The translations under genes and the position numbers were made by a program. 64,000 nt of DNA, from contig NZ_CP045429.1 in assembly GCF_005886805.2 (NCBI RefSeq), positions 3,752,501 to 3,816,500 on the forward strand, written 5' to 3'. A model generated the notes under the pieces. That model was not told the DNA's origin and did not search any database. It saw nothing but the letters and a program-made list of their open reading frames with translations. Each line of letters opens with the position of its first letter. The first letter of the stretch is position 1. This document shows, in pieces, positions 1 to 7,360 of this stretch. This stretch comes from Pseudoalteromonas rubra (lineage in GTDB: Bacteria; Pseudomonadota; Gammaproteobacteria; Enterobacterales; Alteromonadaceae).

Positions 1-656
1 TAAATAAAAACGTGCTGATCACTTGTCGTAAGCGCGTGTTGATTTCTATCGAAGAGCTACACAGCGCATTACTGGACGGTCAGGGGGCTCAGTCAATCAG
101 CGACCTGATCTGCGCCCTGATTGATCGCCTGACACACCGTATGCAGGACACATTATGGCAGGTCGAAGAACAGCTGGATGAGTTTGAAGAGCAACTGGAT
201 AAAGAGGAATGCCAGCCTGACTACCATCAAATTACCTTGCTACGGCGTCAGGTTATCGCCTTAAAGCGCTATATCAAACCACAGCGTCAAGCTATCTATG
301 ATTTGATTGATACTAAGGTGAACTTTCTGAGTCTTGAGCAGCGCCGCTTACTCGGCGAGGCAAATAACACCCTCAGCCGCTATATTGAAGAGCTCGAAGC
401 CAGCATTGAACGGGCACAGGTCCTGCAACAAAGCATTACCAATCAGCTTAATGAGCAGCTGAATCAGCGCATGTACATAATGTCTGTGGTCGCTGCCCTG
501 TTTTTACCGTTGGGCTTTTTAACCGGTCTATTGGGGGTCAACATAGGAGGCATTCCAGGCACAGAGAATCCCTGGGCATTTACAATTTTCATACTTGCAT
601 TGGTGATATTAACCATTGCTGTAGGCGTTTTGTTTAAACGTCGGAAATGGATATAA
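1..656 (+). CDS. zntB: ZntB/CorA-family divalent cation transporter, C-terminal part (cut by window start)
   Basis: The reading frame is open to the left edge, so only about the last 217 residues are present of a family usually near 325. A long acidic, helical cytoplasmic segment with heptad-like character is followed by two membrane helices. The first ends in the loop GVNIGGIPG, which is the ZntB form of the CorA-family GMN loop, and the last helix ends in a basic tail (FKRRKWI). The family forms pentameric inner-membrane channels that carry Zn2+ or related cations. The first in-frame start is a GTG at base 12, but homologous sequence continues upstream of it, so this is an internal codon and not the start. 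Substrate is assigned from the loop type only. Confidence 0.85.
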   Translation, partial: NKNVLITCRKRVLISIEELHSALLDGQGAQSISDLICALIDRLTHRMQDTLWQVEEQLDEFEEQLDKEECQPDYHQITLLRRQVIALKRYIKPQRQAIYDLIDTKVNFLSLEQRRLLGEANNTLSRYIEELEASIERAQVLQQSITNQLNEQLNQRMYIMSVVAALFLPLGFLTGLLGVNIGGIPGTENPWAFTIFILALVILTIAVGVLFKRRKWI

Positions 657-691
657 AATGCGGAATTTAGAAGCATAGATGTGGCGTAAAA

Positions 692-766
692 TGGCGCTCT
701 CGCTAGGGATCGAACCTAGAACTTGGCCTCCGGAGGGCCACGTGATATCCATTTCACCACGAGAGC
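692..766 (-). tRNA. tRNA-Arg (anticodon CCG)
   Basis: The minus strand folds as a complete cloverleaf: acceptor GCTCTCG pairs with CGAGAGC, D stem GTGA/TCAC, anticodon stem TGGCC/GGCCA with loop CTCCGGA (anticodon CCG), and T stem CTAGG/CCTAG with loop TTCGATC. The 3' CCA is encoded. It reads CGG codons for arginine. A possible promoter lies upstream on the same strand: a -10-like TATGAT (791-796) and a -35-like ATGACT (813-818) separated by 16 bases; this is only a weak match. Confidence 0.97.
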
Positions 767-987
767 AACATCTTAGTGGTGCCAATAATAATCATATCCA
801 GCCGCAAATACTAGTCATTGTTGTCTATATGCTTAATTTATGGTCTAAAACTCGAAAAAAGACTTCACACAGAGCGAAATTCACGATATTTAACTATGCT
901 TAGAACAATAACAATAATGACGACCTGTTAATACACGGAAAATTGGTCTCCTGTATTAACACGACATCATCCTGAGAGGACCGTATT

Positions 988-1170
988 ATGACTCCAATGA
1001 CCACTGAACAAGTTGCTGAATTTTTAGATGTTAAAGTGGAGCGCGTCAGGCGACTGGCACGCGAAAACCTGTTAGTTGCCAAACAACAGGATGAGCAGGG
1101 CGAACCCATTTTTGACAAAGATGACGTAGAAAAATACAAAGAACTGGCAAAACGACTAGGCGGCATTTAA
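988..1170 (+). CDS. Small helix-turn-helix DNA-binding protein (MerR/excisionase-like fold)
   Basis: A 60-residue protein that is almost entirely one winged-helix HTH domain. The segment TEQVAEFLDVKVERVRRLARE has the form of the HTH_17/MerR N-terminal helix pair, followed by a short wing (GEPIFDKDDVEKY). A good ribosome site (GAGAGGA) sits 8 bases before the ATG. No effector or catalytic domain exists, so it is a stand-alone DNA binder, either a transcription factor or an excisionase-like architectural protein. The neighbouring tRNA-Arg invites comparison with integrative elements, but no integrase is visible. It converges on the thiamine kinase-like gene. Its target is unknown. Confidence 0.8.
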   Translation: MTPMTTEQVAEFLDVKVERVRRLARENLLVAKQQDEQGEPIFDKDDVEKYKELAKRLGGI

Positions 1171-1267
1171 GCGCAACAGAAGCGACGCCGCCTTCCCTAT
1201 ATTGCTTCGTGACCAGACTAATAAAACGCCCGACTGATGCTCGGGCCAAATGGTCTGTGCGAAGCGA

Positions 1268-2056
1268 CTAACGACACCACGCCTTCAACAGGAGCAGTAA
1301 GGGGTCAACATACGAGACCAGCCCGCGTCGCTGATACCAGGCAAGACAGAGCAGCAGGTAAATTTCCACATAGCAATGTAGCTTATCCTCTGCATACTCT
1401 GGCAACGGGATCTCTGCCAGACTGAAATAGCGCTTCAGCATCTGATTACCTTCACGTACAGACAGCGAAAAAGAGACACATAAGGCCGCCAAATCAAAAT
1501 ATCGGTCGTTGTATTGCGCGTATTCAAAATCGATAAACACGGGTCCCTGTGCTGTTACCAGCATATTGTCTTTGACCAAATCATTGTGGCAAAAGCAGAT
1601 ATCAGGCTCAAACTGCGCCCGCCTTCGACCTAAAGCAGACACATCAAACTTCCCTTCGAGCACCAGAGCGGCCTCACAGAGCGCCGCACTCAGGTCAAGT
1701 TGCCCGCTCTGGGGTCGCACAAAACCATGTAACGTGTGCAGGTTTACTAACAAGCTATCGCTCAGGCAGAGCGGCTCATCTTGTTGTGGTAAAAATTCAA
1801 ACAACGCCAGCCGGGTCTGAACATGGTAACCTGCCAAAGGCTGTGCCACGCCAAGGAGAGCCAGCTGTCCCTGCGCTTCCAGCGCCTGGACAGGCATTGT
1901 GCCTGAATAATGCTTAAGCAAATAACCTTGTTGCGCCTGCTCAAGATAGTAATTTTTATTACTTAACCCTTTGTTGAGTGGACGCAGTGCACTGATGCTA
2001 AGAGCGGGGAAAGCTTGCCTGATCAGTGCACTCAGCTCAGCATCAAAGCGCGGCAA
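1268..2056 (-). CDS. Thiamine kinase-like phosphotransferase (APH/choline kinase family)
   Basis: The protein has the aminoglycoside/choline kinase signature: catalytic loop CFCHNDLVKDNML about two thirds along, then the metal-binding IDFEYA and the YFDLA motif. Members beside thiamine transporters (E. coli YcfN/ThiK type) phosphorylate thiamine to thiamine monophosphate. It ends an apparent operon with a PnuC-type transporter and a thiamine-binding protein, which supports thiamine over choline or a sugar as substrate; that is inference. Start: an ATG at 2101 would overlap pnuC by 59 bases and has no well-spaced ribosome site. I prefer TTG at 2056, preceded by AGAGGG at 8 bases, overlapping the pnuC stop by 14 bases. 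Both are possible. Confidence 0.75.
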   Translation of the reverse strand: MPRFDAELSALIRQAFPALSISALRPLNKGLSNKNYYLEQAQQGYLLKHYSGTMPVQALEAQGQLALLGVAQPLAGYHVQTRLALFEFLPQQDEPLCLSDSLLVNLHTLHGFVRPQSGQLDLSAALCEAALVLEGKFDVSALGRRRAQFEPDICFCHNDLVKDNMLVTAQGPVFIDFEYAQYNDRYFDLAALCVSFSLSVREGNQMLKRYFSLAEIPLPEYAEDKLHCYVEIYLLLCLAWYQRRGLVSYVDPLLLLLKAWCR

Positions 2057-2666
2057 GCGGTTTGCCCTCTTTTTGTTGATGTACTTCGTACCAACGCACA
2101 TACCCCCAACAGACCACTATGGTGTAAAAACCAAACAACACCAGGGTGGGGTAATAGCCTTTGAGATAGTAAAGATACATAGACGCCGCATCGATCACTA
2201 CCCAATACAGCCAGTTTTCCAACACTTTACGGGCAACCAGGTAAGTGGTTACCACAGCAAAGCAAGTCGTCAGGCTATCCAGATAAGCCAGCTCAGCATG
2301 AGTATACTTATCCATCACATAACCAATGCCCAACGCCACAAGTAATGTGCCCAAAATAATAACGCTATGTCGAGACAAGGACCAGGAAACGATTTCCAGG
2401 GATTTATCCTGTCTGCCACTGCGCCACATCCACCAGCCGACTACCGCCATGAACATATAGTAAAAGTTCAGCAAGGACTCCATCAGCAACGCACCATTCC
2501 AGTACATCACGGTATAGATAAAAGTACTGACAAACGCCGCAGGCCAGCACCATGAGTTTTCCCTTATCGCCAGCAACAGGTAAGCGGCTGATAAGATCAC
2601 GGCCAGATACTCCCACACTGACATGGCAGTGAACCCAGCCAAGGTTTCAGCTAGCCACTGCATCAT
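2043..2666 (-). CDS. PnuC-family vitamin transporter, probably thiamine-specific (PnuT-like)
   Basis: A 207-residue polytopic membrane protein with about seven hydrophobic segments and aromatic-rich PnuC motifs such as YLLLAIRENSWCWP and ESLLNFYYMFMAVVGWWMW. PnuC proteins carry nicotinamide riboside by facilitated diffusion; close paralogs (PnuT) carry thiamine and occur beside thiamine genes. Here the neighbours are a thiamine-binding protein and a thiamine kinase-like protein. Kinase trapping of imported vitamin is the established logic of this transporter type, so thiamine is the better guess, though nicotinamide riboside cannot be excluded. Start codon overlaps the upstream stop (ATGA), pointing to translational coupling. 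Confidence 0.85.
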   Translation of the reverse strand: MMQWLAETLAGFTAMSVWEYLAVILSAAYLLLAIRENSWCWPAAFVSTFIYTVMYWNGALLMESLLNFYYMFMAVVGWWMWRSGRQDKSLEIVSWSLSRHSVIILGTLLVALGIGYVMDKYTHAELAYLDSLTTCFAVVTTYLVARKVLENWLYWVVIDAASMYLYYLKGYYPTLVLFGFYTIVVCWGYVRWYEVHQQKEGKPLAAL

Positions 2667-2917
2667 GATTGGGGCGACAGGTCGCCACTGATGAATTTAC
2701 AGACAAACACGATTTTGCCAAACTGCTCAAACGAGCGCTTCATTTCTGCAGATAGAGTATCCATCAGCACATCATAGTCACCAAACACCTGAGTAGACAT
2801 GGTATTAGTGAGTACTTTCAGCTCCGGGTGCTGATTCAGGCGCTCGATAAAGTCTTTGATAAAAGGGATATAGTCAGCATGCAATGGATATTTGCTGATC
2901 TCGACAGAGAGTTGCAT
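2663..2917 (-). CDS. Thiamine-binding superfamily protein (DUF77/MTH1187/YkoF-like)
   Basis: An 84-residue single-domain protein. It carries the family landmarks: an N-terminal EISKYPL strand, a helix ending IERLN, TNTMSTQVFGDYD in the middle and a C-terminal strand FVCKFISGD. Related proteins form small oligomers that bind thiamine or its pyrimidine part (Thiamine_BP domain). It has no signal peptide, so it should be cytoplasmic, perhaps a vitamin buffer or chaperone for the imported substrate. GAGG lies just upstream; ATG at 2917 or GTG at 2920 may be used. It overlaps pnuC by the ATGA junction and follows the lipoprotein gene by about 30 bases. Confidence 0.8.
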   Translation of the reverse strand: MQLSVEISKYPLHADYIPFIKDFIERLNQHPELKVLTNTMSTQVFGDYDVLMDTLSAEMKRSFEQFGKIVFVCKFISGDLSPQS

Positions 2918-2947
2918 CACAGTGTCCTCGTCAGAATTATAAAGGAG

Positions 2948-3484
2948 TTAGTTTGCAGGATAATTTAAATTGCTGCCACCGTCCGTTAACGAGCGAGGCC
3001 TGTAATTGATCCAATCCTGCTGATAGGCGATCTTATTGTCCGGGTTAAAGTGTAATACGGTCGTGAAACGCCAGGGGCCCATTTCCCGACCTTCATACTC
3101 AAAGCGCACATAGGTGCCACGAATAACGGCACGACGTTGCTGCTCGTCTAAGATCACCTCGCTGAGGGTATATGTCTGTTTCCCATCCAGAATTTTGACA
3201 TTCCCGGCAGACCAATTAAAAAACTCGGCCAATGCCTGTTTATCCTTGACAGCAAAGCCATAAATCATGTCTTCCAGCTGAACATCGTCGGCATAAAAGG
3301 ACAAAAATAAAGCAAAATCCTGACGTGCCTGATAGGTCGCTATGTAGTCATTGAGTACTTGTCTGAGCGCACTCGATTCGCGCGCTGACGCTCGGGTATT
3401 ATCTGTCAGGCCACAGCCAGCAATCAGGAAGGTTACCAGCAACACAAGACATAGGGTGAGCTGTGTGGTGAATGTGCCGCGCAA
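2948..3484 (-). CDS. SnoaL/NTF2-like lipoprotein of unknown function
   Basis: 178 residues with a lipoprotein signal peptide: basic N-terminus, hydrophobic stretch and lipobox LIAGC with the modified Cys at about residue 24. The mature part resembles the SnoaL/NTF2-like cone fold: an N-terminal helix (LRQVLNDYIATYQ), FLSFYADDVQLED, and paired strands with a WRFTTVLHF segment. Such domains bind small ligands or act as isomerases, but no catalytic residues can be assigned. It sits 30 bases before the thiamine-binding gene, so it may share its transcript; an inverted repeat lies just upstream of it. Function unknown. Confidence 0.7.
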   Translation of the reverse strand: MRGTFTTQLTLCLVLLVTFLIAGCGLTDNTRASARESSALRQVLNDYIATYQARQDFALFLSFYADDVQLEDMIYGFAVKDKQALAEFFNWSAGNVKILDGKQTYTLSEVILDEQQRRAVIRGTYVRFEYEGREMGPWRFTTVLHFNPDNKIAYQQDWINYRPRSLTDGGSNLNYPAN

Positions 3485-3493
3485 ATCTACCTC

Positions 3494-3555
3494 CGGGTAT
3501 GAATATCAGTCTAAAGTGGCCCTCGAGTAAGAGCCCGGTGATTATATCATACCCG
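3494..3555. repeat. Inverted repeat upstream of the lipoprotein gene
   Basis: CGGGTATGA (3494-3502) and TCATACCCG (3547-3555) are perfect 9-base inverted arms 44 bases apart. They lie between the GH109 gene (stop 3583) and the lipoprotein start (3484). There is no T-tract after the distal arm on the minus strand. It could be a paired operator or an mRNA stem in the leader of the vitamin operon. It does not resemble a TPP riboswitch. Confidence 0.45.
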
Positions 3556-3582
3556 AATAGGATGATCTGTGCCGGCACACAA

Positions 3583-4959
3583 CTAAGCGCCAACTATGCC
3601 TAATGGCTTGGCACTTTGCCAGGCACCACGGGTAAAATCAGGAATGGTTACAGACTCACAGCGGTTTGCCACAGACAATGCTGACAAAGGCGAAATCACC
3701 GACCAGGCAGCACCATCATAGACATCCTGATCTAACGGTTCGCCATTTCTCAGACAGTAAATCATCCGCCAGAACATCAAAAAGTCCATGCCTCCATGAC
3801 CCCCATTGCGCTCGGCTTCTGCACCCATTTTCAGCCACAGAGGGTGATCATATTTGGCATACCAGGTACTCATATCTTCATCCCAGTTATGAAAAGACCC
3901 TGTGCCGCCATGTTCTAGCGCAATGCGATTCGGGAACCCGGCAAACACCCCGTTGGTGCCCTGGATCAAATTATGTCGGGAGTAGGGGCGCGGCGTTGTG
4001 GTATCGTGCTGGATCATAATAGAACGCCCTTTGACCGTTTTTACCAAAGTCGTATTCATGTCACCGGCAACATATCGCCATTGATTACGCTGATGATCCG
4101 ATGCAAATTCGCGCTGAGCATAGGCAGCCCGGCCCAGTGCCGGTGAACTCATGGAAGTCAGAAAATCAAATCGATCACCCCGGTTAATATTCATATACTG
4201 AGATACCGGCCCTAAGCCGTGGGTGGGATAGAGGTTGCCATTACGCTTAGTATGCCACTCTGTGCGCCAGGAGCCGGTTTTATGTTCCAGCTCTTTCATC
4301 TGCCAGCGCAGCTCATGAATATACGCAGCTTCACCATGTAACAGTTCCCCAAACAGGCCCTGTCGTACCATGTTCAATACCATCAACTCATCACGACCGT
4401 AGTTGACGTTTTCCATCATCATACAGTTTTTCTGAGTCCGTTCTGCGGTATCAACCAATTGCCACATTTCTTCCACCGTCAGGGCCAGTGGCACTTCAAC
4501 AAAGGCGTGTTTGCCGCTCTCCATGGTGTCGACTGCCATCGGCGCATGCCAACGCCAAGGTGTCGAAATAATAACGATGTCAATATCATCCCGGGCAAGC
4601 ATTTCCCGATAAGCAAACTCTGACCCCTGATACAGGGCTGGGGCCTTCTCTCCCCGCTCTGTCAGATAATTCGCTGAACGCAGCAAAACTTCTTCATGCG
4701 TATCACATAAGGCAACGATTTCAGCGCCTTCAATATGGCTCATACGCTTCACATGGCCATAGCCACGTTGACCCACACCAATAAAACCAACACGAACAAG
4801 GTCCATCTTTGGTGCAATCAATCCAATGACTGATTTTCCCTGTCGCTCAGGCGTAGCCTGAACCGGATCGACTTTACTTTGTGCGCAGCCTGAAACGACT
4901 CCGGCAGCCGCGGCAACTCCCGCCGCCTTAAGAAAATCTCGGCGATTTAAATTTGTCAT
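3583..4959 (-). CDS. GH109 family alpha-N-acetylgalactosaminidase (Gfo/Idh/MocA fold), Tat-exported
   Basis: 458 residues. The N-terminus has a twin-arginine motif ([10 protein letters not shown]) and an Ala-rich stretch ending VVSGC, so it is probably a Tat-exported lipoprotein (Cys about 25). A Rossmann NAD-binding motif [13 protein letters not shown] follows near residue 57, then the Gfo/Idh/MocA core. Landmarks of GH109 include [39 protein letters not shown] and [13 protein letters not shown]109 enzymes cleave terminal alpha-GalNAc using a tightly bound NAD+ in a redox-assisted mechanism. A terminator separates it from the kinase gene upstream, so it has its own promoter; the gap holds the near-palindrome TTGCAAAAGCGTTGCGA (5013-5029), a possible LacI-type operator. 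Pairing with a HexNAc kinase supports the assignment. Confidence 0.82.
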   Translation of the reverse strand: MTNLNRRDFLKAAGVAAAAGVVSGCAQSKVDPVQATPERQGKSVIGLIAPKMDLVRVGFIGVGQRGYGHVKRMSHIEGAEIVALCDTHEEVLLRSANYLTERGEKAPALYQGSEFAYREMLARDDIDIVIISTPWRWHAPMAVDTMESGKHAFVEVPLALTVEEMWQLVDTAERTQKNCMMMENVNYGRDELMVLNMVRQGLFGELLHGEAAYIHELRWQMKELEHKTGSWRTEWHTKRNGNLYPTHGLGPVSQYMNINRGDRFDFLTSMSSPALGRAAYAQREFASDHQRNQWRYVAGDMNTTLVKTVKGRSIMIQHDTTTPRPYSRHNLIQGTNGVFAGFPNRIALEHGGTGSFHNWDEDMSTWYAKYDHPLWLKMGAEAERNGGHGGMDFLMFWRMIYCLRNGEPLDQDVYDGAAWSVISPLSALSVANRCESVTIPDFTRGAWQSAKPLGIVGA

Positions 4960-5068
4960 TATTATTGTCCTCGAAGATACTTCCTGTGCACGCTAACGGA
5001 TTGTATCCTGGGTTGCAAAAGCGTTGCGATAAACAGAGATTTAATCGGTACAAATTTGTTCTCTGATA

Positions 5069-5093
5069 CAAAAAAAGCGCCAAAAGGCGCTTT
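5069..5093 (-). terminator. Rho-independent terminator after the HexNAc kinase gene
   Basis: Perfect 8-base stem AAAGCGCC/GGCGCTTT with a 4-base loop, followed on the minus strand by a run of T residues. It lies 20 bases past the kinase stop and separates that gene from the GH109 gene. Confidence 0.85.
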
Positions 5094-5113
5094 AACTTGT
5101 GAATCTAAAACGA

Positions 5114-6187
5114 TTACAATTCTGCAATAATGGCATTCAGTTGAGCTTCTTTTGCAACAATGTCCTGATAGAGCGCAAACTGGTTTTGCGCTCGTTGCAA
5201 GTTATGCTCTGAATGCTTAATGGCAAAGTAATTGTCACCATCGAGATAATCGGTCAAAAATCGCAAACCTATCATAAATGGCATAACTTTCGCGCCAAGT
5301 ATAAAGCTGTGCTTTTCGGTGCCTGTTAGACTGTCCGACAGCGGCCCCTTATATCCTTTCACCAACGCCGCAAAGATTTCTTCACGTACACGTACATTTG
5401 CCAGGTTAGTGGAATCTTCCGCCTCAGGAGAGCAGAACGTTCTGACCATGTCACCGAAGTCATACAACCAGTAGCCAGGCATACACGTATCCAGATCTAT
5501 CACAGCACGAGCTTCATTTGACTCCGAGCAAAACAACATATTATTGATCTTGGTATCATTATGGCAGGCTCTCAACGGTAATTGTGCTTCAGCGTCTGCC
5601 ACTTCCTGAGCAAGTGAAAATTGTGCCCGGCAAAATGCAATTTCTTCCTGGCACGAGGCTGCGCGACCCAGAGGATCCTGTTCGAGTGTTTCTTCAAACT
5701 TCTCAATACGCATAGCAAGGTTGTGGAAATTCGGGATCACATGGTGCAGCTGAGTCGCATCGAAATCATCCAGTGCCGCAGCAAACTGACCAAATGCATT
5801 GGCCGCAATTTTTGCTTTTGCTTCACTGTCGACCACGTCTTCACTATAACTGCCACCAATGAATTCCAATGCACGCCACACTTCATCTTCAACATGAACG
5901 AGATACTCTCCCTCTATCGTCGGTACATGGCGAATAATGGCGAGTTCATAGCCACCGTCATTGGCTTTGCTTGCTAAGTGCTGCTCGATTTTTCTGGCAT
6001 TGGTGACTAATTGCTCAGGCTCTGGAAAAACACAGGTATTGAGTTTTTGCACAACCAAAGCACGCTGCTTATTTTTCAGCAACATCGTTGTATTAATATG
6101 TCCATTACCGATCGGACGTAACGTAACAGATTCTCCCTGCAAGCCAAATTGCTGCGATAAGACCTCTGCAATTGCACGATTTTTCAT
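5114..6187 (-). CDS. N-acetylhexosamine 1-kinase-like phosphotransferase (NahK type)
   Basis: 357 residues of the APH-like kinase superfamily. The catalytic loop reads HNDTKINNMLF, the metal loop AVIDLDTCMPG, followed by YDFGDMVR. This HNDTK...DLDT pattern is that of N-acetylhexosamine 1-kinases (NahK), which convert GlcNAc or GalNAc to the 1-phosphate, and differs from the HRDxH loop of AmgK. The gene follows a sugar-1-phosphate nucleotidyltransferase by 43 bases and precedes an alpha-GalNAcase gene, which fits GalNAc salvage. The frame extends upstream to 6268, but ATG 6187 has GAGG at the right spacing and matches the conserved start. Substrate is inferred. Confidence 0.75.
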   Translation of the reverse strand: MKNRAIAEVLSQQFGLQGESVTLRPIGNGHINTTMLLKNKQRALVVQKLNTCVFPEPEQLVTNARKIEQHLASKANDGGYELAIIRHVPTIEGEYLVHVEDEVWRALEFIGGSYSEDVVDSEAKAKIAANAFGQFAAALDDFDATQLHHVIPNFHNLAMRIEKFEETLEQDPLGRAASCQEEIAFCRAQFSLAQEVADAEAQLPLRACHNDTKINNMLFCSESNEARAVIDLDTCMPGYWLYDFGDMVRTFCSPEAEDSTNLANVRVREEIFAALVKGYKGPLSDSLTGTEKHSFILGAKVMPFMIGLRFLTDYLDGDNYFAIKHSEHNLQRAQNQFALYQDIVAKEAQLNAIIAEL

Positions 6188-6230
6188 TGTTACCTCATTG
6201 CCGCTCTCAATACGATGGCAGGTGATAGGT

Positions 6231-7115
6231 TCATCCGTGACGTAATTCATATAATAATCCTGAGACACTCTTTAATTCTTCTTTGTAGGTGATACCAAAC
6301 CAGCGATCAGATGCACTATGCACCCTGACCTGAAGCAGACCTTGTTGAATACAACTTTGAATACAATCAGGCAAATAATACTCGCTTTTGACATCGCTGT
6401 CATAATTTTCTAGAAACAGGGAAAAGCCAATCTCTAGTTGCGTTAAGAGCGTCTGTGTAATGCCCCAACACGTCATTGAGGCCAGCGCGGTTTCTGGTAA
6501 AGCAGCACGCTTGCCATCTGGTGCTACCCCGGATAACACCTCATTATTATGTTGAATATCCAGATATTCAACGACTTCGAGCAACCTGCCTTTATGAGTT
6601 TGGCATATTCCGCGATTTACGCCACCTTGTTGTGACAAAGTATGCCCAAGCGGATAGCCAACAATAGCCATATCTTCTTGCGCCGGCTCAGCGAAATGAC
6701 CTACAAGCTGCTTATAAGCATCTGGGCCGTAATAGTCATCCGCAGTAATCACAATCGCATCACCTGGTATCGCGGACTTTGCACACAATAACGCATGCCC
6801 GGTTCCCCACGGTTTTTCTCGCAATAACGCATTCCCGGCAAAACGCGGGGGCACGTTATCGACGGCTTGCTCAATTAAGTCGACTTGTAATCCGTCAGGT
6901 AACCGCGGCAAGATCTGTTGCTCTATCAAAGGGCGAACCTGATGGTTAATCACCAGCACAACATGACGCACACCGGCTGCATATGCGTCCTGAATGCTCA
7001 GCTCCATAATGGTACAATTGAAGTCAGGCAGTATCGCTATCTGCTTGTTACCACCAAACCGGGTACCCAAGCCTGCTGCCAGGACGACCAAAGTCGGGCT
7101 TCTCCTTTGGTACAT
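6231..7115 (-). CDS. Sugar-1-phosphate nucleotidyltransferase
   Basis: About 294 residues of the NTP_transferase fold. The nucleotide-binding signature LAAGLGTRFGGNKQ stands at the N-terminus, PWGTGHALL follows mid-protein, and ITADDYYG carries the metal-binding Asp pair. Such enzymes couple a hexose-1-phosphate to UTP or another NTP with release of pyrophosphate. It is the first gene of a pair with a NahK-like kinase, so the likely product is a UDP-N-acetylhexosamine made without the de novo route. The frame can be read from a TTG at 7136, but the ATG at 7115 is closer to the first strand and more likely. Which nucleotide and sugar are used cannot be told from sequence alone. Confidence 0.75.
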   Translation of the reverse strand: MYQRRSPTLVVLAAGLGTRFGGNKQIAILPDFNCTIMELSIQDAYAAGVRHVVLVINHQVRPLIEQQILPRLPDGLQVDLIEQAVDNVPPRFAGNALLREKPWGTGHALLCAKSAIPGDAIVITADDYYGPDAYKQLVGHFAEPAQEDMAIVGYPLGHTLSQQGGVNRGICQTHKGRLLEVVEYLDIQHNNEVLSGVAPDGKRAALPETALASMTCWGITQTLLTQLEIGFSLFLENYDSDVKSEYYLPDCIQSCIQQGLLQVRVHSASDRWFGITYKEELKSVSGLLYELRHG

Positions 7116-7284
7116 AGATAATGTCCAGCCACTCAAAAATTAAACGGCTAGTGTACATAGCTTCGACATAAATTAAAAGCCGTTGTAAAAAGTGAGATAA
7201 CAGGTACTTGATGGCTGTGTTGATTTTAGCCAAAAGAGTGGACAATAAGAAATTGATATAAATGAATAAATTTAATTTATTTTA

Positions 7285-7308
7285 CGAATAAAGCTGAAGC
7301 TCTATTCG
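7285..7308. other. Hairpin in the gap between gabD and the nucleotidyltransferase gene
   Basis: CGAATAAAGC and GCTCTATTCG form a nearly perfect stem (one mismatch) with a four-base loop, 50 bases past the gabD stop. No T-run follows on either strand, so it is not a canonical terminator. A second short inverted repeat, GTTCC-N7-GGAAC, lies near 7335-7351. The remaining AT-rich sequence should hold the promoter of the nucleotidyltransferase-kinase operon. Confidence 0.4.
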
Positions 7309-7360
7309 CATCATACTCACATCAGCATGGTAACAGTTCCATATAACGGAACAATTAATC

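Noticed and set aside
679..903. A 74-codon plus-strand reading frame across the tRNA-Arg gene
   Set aside because: It runs through the tRNA gene in antisense and lacks a ribosome site.
692..1170. tRNA-Arg next to an excisionase-like HTH protein as an integration site
   Set aside because: No integrase, no duplicated 3' end of the tRNA and no phage-like genes nearby; the HTH gene lies on the promoter side of the tRNA, not at its 3' end.
3485..3582. TPP riboswitch ahead of the thiamine genes
   Set aside because: The conserved TPP riboswitch sequence blocks are absent on the minus strand; only a simple inverted repeat is visible.
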